This document shows positions 50,822-59,200 of a stretch of DNA of 64,000 nt, piece after piece. The notes beneath the pieces were generated by a model, which was not told the origin of the DNA, did no database searches, and saw only the letters and a program-made list of their open reading frames with translations. This DNA comes from Streptomyces ficellus. GTDB lineage: Bacteria; Actinomycetota; Actinomycetes; Streptomycetales; Streptomycetaceae. Positions within the stretch are counted from its first letter, which is position 1. Every line of letters starts with the position of its first letter. The stretch covers positions 1-64,000 of the forward strand of contig NZ_JAUEPL010000026.1 of assembly GCF_030406405.1 (NCBI RefSeq), written 5' to 3'. A program made the position numbers and the translations under genes.

Positions 50822-51738
50822 TACTTGCTGATCCAGTCCGTGAGGGTCACGGCCCGGTCCGTCAGCACGTGCAGGTTCGCGCCATCGGCGTCCACGACGT
50901 AGACGGCGCCCGTACCGGTGGAGTCGTCGAGGGCGTGGAAGGCGATCGCGCTGCCGTCGGGGGAGAAGACCGGGGTCCGGAAGTTCGAGAGTCCGGGGGT
51001 GGGGATCTCCGTGACGGTGCCGGTCGCCACCTCGACCACACGTACGCCGTACTCGGCGACGTAGACGATGCGCTGCCCGTCGGGGGACCAGTCGGGCGCC
51101 TCCGTGGCGTGCTGCTGCCTGGTCAGGGGGCGGACCTGGCGGGTGGCGAGATCCATGACGTGCACGTCCTGGCTGTACTCCCAGCCGTCCCACGACTCGT
51201 ACTGGGTGGTGGCCATGAAGGCGATGCTGCTGCCGTCGGGCGAGAAGGTGCCGGCACGCCCGGACGCGAGAATCTCGGACCCGCTGCCGTCCGCCCCGAT
51301 CCACTCCAGGCCGCGCGGAGTGTCGTACAGCACCCGCTTGCCGTTGGGCGACCAGTCCGGGCGGCCGATGTAGTAGTCACCGCCCTCGTCCTGGACGCTC
51401 TCCACGAGGACGCGCTGGTTGGTGCCGTCGACAGCCGCTGTCACGAGATCCGGGATGCGCACGCAACCCTCGGTCTCCTGCACGCACTCGTCGCGGTAGC
51501 GGATGTAGGCGACCTGGCCGGTCTTGGTGGACAGAACGCCATCCACCCCTTCGGCGAGAACGCCGGAGACCGCGCCGGTCACCGGGTCCATGACCCGCAT
51601 GGCCGGGGCAGCGGCACTGTGATCGGTGACGGTCAACCCGCCGGTGCCCACGGCTTCGTCCGCCTGTGCGGTGCCCGCCACCGGCAGACTCATCACAAAA
51701 GCGGTTCCAAGGGACAACGCTACGTGCGAAAGACGCAC
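50821..51738 (-). CDS. Exported TolB-like beta-propeller protein
   Basis: A 305-residue secreted protein. The signal peptide ends near TAQADE (SLGTAFVMSLPVAGTAQA). The mature part has about five WD40-like/PD40 repeats marked by PDWSPNGKRVLY, GTFSPDGSSIAFMA, PDWSPDGQRIVYVA and PVFSPDGSAIAFHA. Such repeats resemble the TolB propeller and occur in many exported proteins of unknown function. GTG 51738 has an ideal AAGGAG five bases upstream, which decides the start. It is transcribed alone, with a strong terminator behind it. Confidence 0.85.
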   Translation of the reverse strand: MRLSHVALSLGTAFVMSLPVAGTAQADEAVGTGGLTVTDHSAAAPAMRVMDPVTGAVSGVLAEGVDGVLSTKTGQVAYIRYRDECVQETEGCVRIPDLVTAAVDGTNQRVLVESVQDEGGDYYIGRPDWSPNGKRVLYDTPRGLEWIGADGSGSEILASGRAGTFSPDGSSIAFMATTQYESWDGWEYSQDVHVMDLATRQVRPLTRQQHATEAPDWSPDGQRIVYVAEYGVRVVEVATGTVTEIPTPGLSNFRTPVFSPDGSAIAFHALDDSTGTGAVYVVDADGANLHVLTDRAVTLTDWISK

Positions 51739-51876
51739 TTGAGCTCCTTCTTCGATCGATAGCCGGGATTCCCGACCCATCAAGAGGAGCGTGGAGAGAT
51801 CAAAAAACGTCACACCACCCGGCGACGTCCAGGGCATACCCGACTGACGATTCCGGGTTGCGACCGACGTGACCGT

Positions 51877-52109
51877 TCAGCCGCCGCTCCCCCGCATTCT
51901 CCGCCCAAGCCCGTAGTCCGGCGGCCCGGCGTAGGACCCTTCGGTCATCTCGGCGACGAACGTCCGGTACGGCTCGGTCAGCACGATGCCGTGTTCCGCC
52001 TCGAAGGCGTGCCCGGCCTGCCAGCCCAGGGCGGATTTACCGCCGTCGTCCACAGCGAGGCCGCGCGAAGAGCGGCGAGGCCAGCAGGGTCGGCGCGCTC
52101 GGCGTTCAT
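51877..52109 (-). pseudogene. Broken SMI1/KNR4 (SUKH)-family gene
   Basis: One frame opens with ATG at 52109 as NAERADPAGLAALRAAS. A second frame resumes with GWQAGHAFEAEHGIVLTEPYRTFV followed by GSYAGPPDYGL, which is a clear SUKH-type core. A single shift is needed to join them, and the gene ends right after GPPDYGL instead of the usual ~150 residues. SUKH proteins are often immunity proteins to polymorphic toxins, and this copy lies downstream of a toxin-tipped RHS gene. Confidence 0.6.
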
Positions 52110-52321
52110 GGGGCCCATGGATACCACCCGGCTGTGACACTGGAGTCGTGCCCAAGCAGGCAGGGTCTTGTCAGTGGCCGAGTTGGCTTTGTCGAGCAGA
52201 AGTAGGATCAGGCACAAATTCCGTGATTGCGATCAACGGGGTTCCGTCTCGGCGACCTTGCGTCATCTGGGACCGTGGCTCGGTGTGATGAGCTCTTCGG
52301 CAACTTGTTTCCTTCCTCAGC

Positions 52322-52450
52322 GCGTTGCTGGTGGAGCACATGTTCCTCGAGTGCGGAGCGATTCATCTGATGACGAGAACCCGGGAGGCCGGGGTGGCCT
52401 GCCCCGGGTGTGCGGTGGTCCCCAACCGGGTGCAGCAGGTACGGAAGAAG
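52322..52450 (+). pseudogene. Fragment of an ISL3-family transposase
   Basis: One frame reads LLVEHMFLECGAIHL and then REAGVACPGCAVVPNRVQQ, matching the N-terminal zinc-binding part of ISL3 transposases. Nothing of the catalytic domain follows, and no intact terminal repeats were recognised. The surrounding bases 52110-52321 and 52451-52706 hold no credible gene, and their codon use is irregular. Confidence 0.55.
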
Positions 52451-52706
52451 CCTTGCCGACACGCCGGTCGGGGATCAGTCCCGGACGCACGTCGCGGCCC
52501 GCCGGACGAGCCGGCGGCAAATTGATCAGCGCTGAACATGAGGGGATTGATCCTGTGCGCACAGTCCGGTCATGGAGCCGACGGCTGATTGACCGGTGCC
52601 GCTGATCGCCGCGTACCGGGACGAGCCCGGCTAGCGCTTACTGGTGCCGTTTAATATTCCTCCCCGCCGCGTCACGGAAGAAAAGATCGCATATTACACG
52701 CACACG

Positions 52707-53144
52707 TCAGCTGTCCGCCTGGCCCTTCAGCCTCTTCCACGTTGCTGGATAATTCTCGGCCAGCATCTGCTGGAGACTCGCACGCGCGACAGGACCGCTG
52801 AACTTTTGGGCCGTCAACAGGAGATCGTATGCGTCGAGGAACTGCTCATAAACCTCGAAGTACAACGCGTTCTGTACATAGGGATTCGGATTCTTCGCCA
52901 GCCCTTCAACGAAGTCGAAGCACGCCGTCAGGACCTCGCGATCGAGGGGCTCTTCGCACATCTTGGGGATGAGGATCGGCTTCGTGAATGCCCGGGAGAG
53001 AAACTCGAAAAGATCCGCTTCTTCTTCGGGCCAGACTTCGAAGCTGGACCTGGGTGGGTCATCCAGCCCCCGGAGCACATTTTTGGCTCCAGGTACGGTC
53101 CTCAGATAGACACGGACGATGTCCTTGAATTCGATCTTTTCCAC
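52707..53144 (-). CDS. Probable immunity protein for the RHS toxin
   Basis: A 145-residue acidic soluble protein of no family I can name. Sequence patterns are EFKDIVRVYLRTVPGAKNV near the start, VWPEEEADLFEFLSRAF, and YVQNALYFEVYEQFLDAYDLLL. It is encoded 64 bases after the toxin-bearing gene on the same strand, in the usual position for a polymorphic-toxin immunity gene. The GTG start follows GGAGG by six bases. The gene is visibly poorer in GC than its surroundings; two 60-base lines I counted (from 52681 and from 52861) had 55% and 50%. This suggests acquisition with the toxin tip. Confidence 0.6.
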   Translation of the reverse strand: MEKIEFKDIVRVYLRTVPGAKNVLRGLDDPPRSSFEVWPEEEADLFEFLSRAFTKPILIPKMCEEPLDREVLTACFDFVEGLAKNPNPYVQNALYFEVYEQFLDAYDLLLTAQKFSGPVARASLQQMLAENYPATWKRLKGQADS

Positions 53145-53169
53145 TTGATGCCTCCATTGGGGAGCACGA

Positions 53170-53197
53170 GGGGCCGGACGCCGTTGCGCCCGGCCCC
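53170..53197 (-). terminator. Hairpin between the toxin and immunity genes
   Basis: GGGGCCGG / CCGGCCCC arms around a 12-nt loop, within the 64-base spacer that separates the two genes. It could reduce transcription into the immunity gene or stabilise an upstream transcript; the immunity gene keeps a strong ribosome site beyond it. Confidence 0.5.
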
Positions 53198-53208
53198 GAA
53201 ACGCTGTG

Positions 53209-56200
53209 TCAGGCTATCTGAGGCTCGGGCGGGTCGGTGAAGCCGTACGGGTCGAAGGCGTCCTTGAACATCTCCCAGGCACCTTGCTTCCAGCCATACT
53301 CACGTACGTAGCTGGGGGCCTGTGCCACGGATCCGATGCCGCCGACAATTCCGATTCCGAACGTCTTGAAACCGCCGCTGAGCTTGGTCGGCTCTCCGGT
53401 CGCACGCGGGGCAGCCTTGGGATGGTGCTGTTCGAATGCTTGCCCCGTAAGATCCGAGACGGCCTGCGACTTGAGGATGGATTCCCTGTTCCTCGTCACG
53501 GCCTTCAGAGTTTCCGGGGTGTTCTGGACATGAGCGGTCACCGTACCCGCAACGTCACGCGAGTTGAGCGCATTCCAGAGGTCTGTCGCCTCAGCCCTGG
53601 CCACCTTGAGGTCGGCCTCCGAAAGAAGACCGTTGCCGCCGTCGAGCCTCGCCTTTCTGTCCTTTTCGAGAAGGCTCGCGAGACCGGCCATTTTATTGGA
53701 GGCCTTCTCCACGTGCCACGTACCAACCGGCTTGCCGGTGTTGTACTCGTGGATCAGGGCCGTGGCGGTCCGGCCGTCTCCGGTGACATCGGAGTCGGCG
53801 ACGATGTCCCTGGCGTAGAGCTCCTTGATGATGTTCCTTAGGCCCTCGCTCTCGACCTTCGGCATGTGCGCCCGGGGCTTGGCCATTCCCGGGTTGTAGT
53901 TCGTCGCGCAGACGAAGCAGAACGCCCCGGAGGTGGTCGAACCGCCACCACACACGTCGCGGATGCCCTCGGCGCATGGCGCATGACCATCGAGCTCAAT
54001 GAAGCTGGTCGGGTTGCCGCCGGTGAACGCGTACCGGTTGCTCGTGAGAGGGTCCGTGCCCAGGCTCATGTCGGCGAGAGCGCCGTTGTACATGTCGCGA
54101 GTGGTGAAGCGGTTCAGGCCCGGGCTGTAGTCGCGGAATCCCATGTCGTATGTACCGGACTGTGCATCCCAGCGCTTCGCGTTGAAGCGGTACGGGTTGT
54201 AGGACTCCTTCGTCGGGTCGACGCCGTTCGGCTTGTCGATACCGGTGAACTCCGACTCGTCATCCTTGCCGAAGGCGGTGTAGCCGTACGTGGCTCTCGT
54301 GTCGCCGTCTGCACCCGTCAGCGTCTCGACGTCGGTATGGCTGTTGTAGCCGTAGTAGCCCTCCTCCGTCGTTCCGTCGCCGTTGTGCTTGACCTGCGAC
54401 AGCCGCTCGCCCCACGGGCTGTACTGATACGACTTCGTCAGCGTGCCCGCTACTTCCTCTCCCAGGACCTCACTGGTCATGCCGAGGTAGTTGAACGTGG
54501 TGGCCTTGCCGTCCACGATCTTCTGCGACGTGCGATCCAGCGGATCGTAGGTGTACTTCGTCGTGCTGGTAGCGCCAGTGTCGGTCAGTTTGATGGACTC
54601 CACGACGTGGTCGAAGCCGTCATAGACGCTTCGTTCGAGGACCTTTCCACCCCCGGTGACCGACTCCTGCCGCCCGAACGGGTCGTAGTTGTAGGAGAAC
54701 GTCGTTCCCGACGTCGTCGATGACAGCAGGCGGTTGCGGTCATAGGAATACGTGGTGGTCTTCCCCTGGACCGACTGGCTGATGACGTTTGCGTTGTCAT
54801 CGTGGACATACGTCTCCGTCGCCGCCCCGTTACCGGTCTTCACCGACTTCGCCAGCCGGTCAGCCGGGTCGTAGGTGTAGTCGGTGGTCGACGAGAGATA
54901 CGCCGAGTGGTCGTCCGCGCTCATCTTCTTGGCGACATCCTGCGCCTTGTTGCCGTTTGGGTCGTAGGCGTAGGTGTGCGAGGCGACCAACGTTCCGTTT
55001 CCCTTCACCTCCCCCGTTGATTTCAGCGCACCGTCGTGGAAATAGGTGTAGTCGACGCTGTTCCCGTTGGCCTTGGTCTCCTTCAGCTTCTGTCCCCGGT
55101 CGGTATACGTGTAGGACGTCACCTTCGGGGAGGGGTCGGATGCCGTCTTGCCGACCGAGACCGTTTTGACCAGCTCACGTAGGTCGTAGGTATACCGGGA
55201 GAACTGATCGGGGTGCGTGACCGTCTCCGGCTGGCCGTTCGCGTCATAGGTGTAGCTGGTGGTCTTCTTCTCCTGGCCGGTAAGCGCCTCGGACATGGTC
55301 TGAACCTGGTTAAGGCCGGTGTAGGCGATCGTGTACTTGTCGATCTTCGCACCGGACGAGGTGTCGTCGATCGTCGTCACGTTGCCGTTGACGTCATAGA
55401 CGTAGGCGAAGCTTTTCTTCTCCGAGTCCGTCTCGCCAGTCGTGTCACGCACCAGCTTGACGCCGTCTGCCACGACCGCGCCCGTGCCGCTCTGCTCCAG
55501 CTTGAGTTGCGCGTTGTTGCCCTGCTTGAGGCTGTACGAGCCGAGGCTCACCCACGTTCCGGTGCCGGCATTCTGGTCCTTGGTCACCGGTGGCTCGGTG
55601 GTGATGCCGTGCGTGAGCGTGTACGTCGCCGCTGTCGCGGCCCCCGTCACCTTCGGGTACTTCACGTACGCGGTGTAGGTGCCGTCCTTGGGAATGTTGA
55701 GCGTCCAGGTGAATGCGTCCGTGCCGATACCCGATACATGGGTCCGGTGGTCGTAGCCCTGCTGCCCGGCGATGGTGCCGCTCGACCAGGTGCCGGTCGA
55801 GGAGGTGTGCTGGGTGTCGGAGTTGTCGACGAGCACCACGCTCTTGCCCACAGGTACGCCGTCGTCGGACTTCGACCTCAGCTTTCCGTCCGGGTAGTAC
55901 GTCCAGGCCATGGTGCGGTCGGAAGAACCGCCGGCGGAGGTGAGCGTGCGGGCTGTTTGCCGACCGAGCTCGTTGTAGTCGTACGAGGCGACGATGTCCC
56001 AGGGGTCAGTGGTCGACTTGACCCAGCCGTTGTCGAAGTAAGCGTAGGAGGTGTCGTTGCGTACTGTCTGCCCGTCCGACGGCGGCAGTGAGGTCTTGGA
56101 GACCCGTCCCACCGCGTCGTAGAGCGTCTCGCTGTAGACATCGGCCTTGTTGTAGCGGACGTCCGCCGGGTCGTACGGCTGGTACTGCTTGACCGGACGG

Positions 56201-59200
56201 TTCAGTACGTCGTACTCCGTGCGTGCAGCGAAGTCGTCCGTGGCTGCCGTCTGAGTACCCCGTGGGGTGGTCACCTTGGTGACATTGCCCACCTGGTCGT
56301 ACTCGAACTTCGTCGAGCGGTAGAGGACCGTGGACGTACCGTCGTGCGGGGCCCTGATCTCGGCCTGCTTGCCCCGCTCGTCATAGGTGATGAGCGTGGT
56401 GTTGTTCTCCGCGTCCGTGGCCGAGACGACCAGCGAGTCCTTGTCGTAGGAGCGCTTGGTGACCTTTCCGGCGGCATCGGTAGAGACCGTGGGTCGGTGA
56501 TTCAGGTCGTAATCCGTCTTGGTCGTGAAGTCCTCCGGGTCGGCCGTGGCGTTCTTCTTCGGATCCACCGCCTTGATGACGTTGCCGACGCTGTCGTACA
56601 CGTACGAGACCTTGTCGCCGACCGCGTTGACCACAGACGTCAGCTGGTAGATCTCGTCGTAGTTGTTGGTCGTGACGTAATCGGTGGCGTCCGTCGTTGT
56701 CAGCGAGCCCTTGGGCTGCGTAGTGGTCTTGAGGTTGCCGACCTTGTCGTAGGTGTAGGTCGTCTTCCGCTCGCCCGACGTGGCCGTGTCTGCGGGCGCG
56801 GTCGCCGAGACGACCTCGTCCGCGCTGTCGTAGACGGCCGTCGAGACCGCTCCGTTGGGGGCGGTCGTCTTGGTCACGTTGTCGTTGGCGTCATACTCCG
56901 GTGCCGGCGCCGTGATCAGGACGCCCGCGGCCTGATCCTTCGGCACGGTGCGGACGAGCGGACGCCCGAAGGTGTCGTACGTCTGGGTGATCTTCTTGCC
57001 CAGCGCGTCCGTGACCTCGGTGACCTGGCCGCGCGCGTCATACACGTACGACGTGGACTTGTTCAGCGCGTCGGTGATGGTCGCCGGGTAGCCGGTCGGA
57101 CCGAAGCCGCTGTTCGTCGTTGCGTTGCCATTGGCATCGATCGCCTTGGTCATATGACCGTAGGCGTCGTACTCGTACGACGTCGTGTAGTCACCGGCCG
57201 TGCCGGTGGTGGCTACACCCTTCGGATCAGTGACCGTCTTCAGGTTGCCGAACGAGTCATAGCCGAATTGCCATGTACGGCCCTCAGGCGAAGTCTTGCG
57301 GTACAGATCGGCCGAAAAACCGTCCAGCCTCGTCTGGTACTCGAACTTCTGCGCGTTCGTTGGGTAGCTGCCGGGCGCGCAGTCGCTCGCCGGGGGCACG
57401 CCCGCCTTGTTGTTCTCGGCGTCGCGCTGCCACAGCGGGTAGCCGGTCTTCGTGTCGTAGCAGTATGCGGTCTTGGCGCCGTTGTTTTCCTCCAGGTACG
57501 TGACGTTGTTGTCCGCGTCCCAGCTCATCTTGGAGGACTGCGACTTGGCGTTGATCGTCTGAACAGGACGGCCGAAGTCGTCGGTCACGTAGGTCGACAT
57601 GTGGTTCTCGGCGTCGGTGACCTTGGTGTCGGTAAACTTGGTGTTGGTGACGTTCACCGCGTAGGCGAACCCGGTGGGCCCGTTCAGACGGTCGGTGATC
57701 GTCTTGGTCCACCAGTGGTACTTCGGGTCATCACCGGCCTGCGGCGCGTAGTAAGCCATGTTCGACGGGTTGCCACGCGGGTCGGTGACCTTCACCAGCT
57801 TGACGTTCTTGTTCCCCTGCGTGGCGTCGTAGGTGAAGGCGAAGACCTTCGGCTGGCTGGAGCCCTCACCATCGGTGAACTGACCGAGCAGGCCCTTGTC
57901 GGTGTAGTAGAAGGAGATCTTGCGCCCCGAGATGTCCGTCATGGACTTCACGTGGTCGTAAATCTTCGAGTTGTTCAGCGTGGTGCCGCTGACCTTGGCG
58001 CCGGAGTCATTGATGTACTCGTACGACGCGTCGCCCTTCCTGTAGTACTCCACCGTCACGGACTGGCGTCCCGCAGGGTCGGTGACGTAAGTGAGAAACT
58101 TGATCGGCTTGTTGTTGGACTTGCGCTCCTCGTACGTGTACGTCTGCGTGTTGCCGTTCTTGTCGACGACCGACGTCACATAACCGTCGCAGCCGAACAG
58201 CACCCGCGTACCGTCCGGGCGGGTCAGCGTCCAGGCATCCGGAGTGGGGTCCTTTGACGGCGAGCACTCCAGGCCGGCCTTCGGTGTGACCTTGTAGTGG
58301 ACTCCCGATGGTGCCTTCCAGGTGCCGTCGTCCTGCTTGCGGAAGACGTGCGTGGTGCCGTCGCCGTCCGGGAGCCGGATCTCGGTCGGGTTGGGGTTCG
58401 GGTGGAAGTCCAGCGGGGCGCCCAGCCGGACCGGCGCGGAGACTTGGCCCGACCAGCCGTGGCCCAGGACCGTGTCGCTTGTATCCAGTGAGTTGTAGGT
58501 GAACCGTCCGAACGTGGCGAGTCCGCGTCCGGGGTTGGTGAACGCGTTGTACGACCAGACGCTGTTGCCCGAGGCCAGGTTGTTCATGACCGTCGAGCCG
58601 GCGCCGGTGTTCTTCCCGGTGTACGAGTAGAACTTCTCCAGACCGAGCTGGTCGGAGGTCGGGTCCTCGATTGCGACGTTCTGCTTCAGCGGCGGGATGC
58701 CACCGGTGCCGGCGGACAGCCAGGTGCCGTCGGCGACCTTGCGGACGTCCCAGCCCAGCACGTACTCACGGCGCTTGTTGCCCGAGTCGGAATTGATGGC
58801 CGTGTTGACCTGGGCCTTGATGGTGGCGGACTTGCCCGGCAGCAGGGCCGGGATCGCCGTGCTCAGCTGGTTGCCGCCCGTGGTGACGTCCGTGCCGTCA
58901 GGAAGCTTCCAGGTGTACGACAGCTCCCGCTCACCGGCCGCCCAGGCGGTCGCGGTGGTGTTGGTGACCGTGAAGTCCACCGTGTAGGTGGAGTTCGGAG
59001 TCATCCGGGCCGGGGTGGTCGGCGCGTAGTAGGTGTCCTCGGTGGTCGCGTCGACGTAGATGACCCGCATGTAGGGGCGCAGCTGCGGGTCGGCGGCCTC
59101 AGCCGACAGGAACAGGGTGCGCTCCTGGGGGCCGGTGGTCGACTCGTCCTTGAGCTTGACGATGACGCCCTTGTTGTTGGCTGGCGTCTTGACCCAGGAC

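Noticed and set aside
44297..51815. AAAACGTCAC-type motif at 44297, 48425 and 51803 as a shared ECF promoter
   Set aside because: Orientation and distance to genes differ at each place and the similarity is only about ten bases; chance cannot be excluded without a genome scan.
52168..52605. A 145-codon plus-strand gene between the SUKH remnant and the immunity gene
   Set aside because: No recognisable domain and no ribosome site; a different frame in the same stretch matches an ISL3 transposase start, so this is a decayed region.
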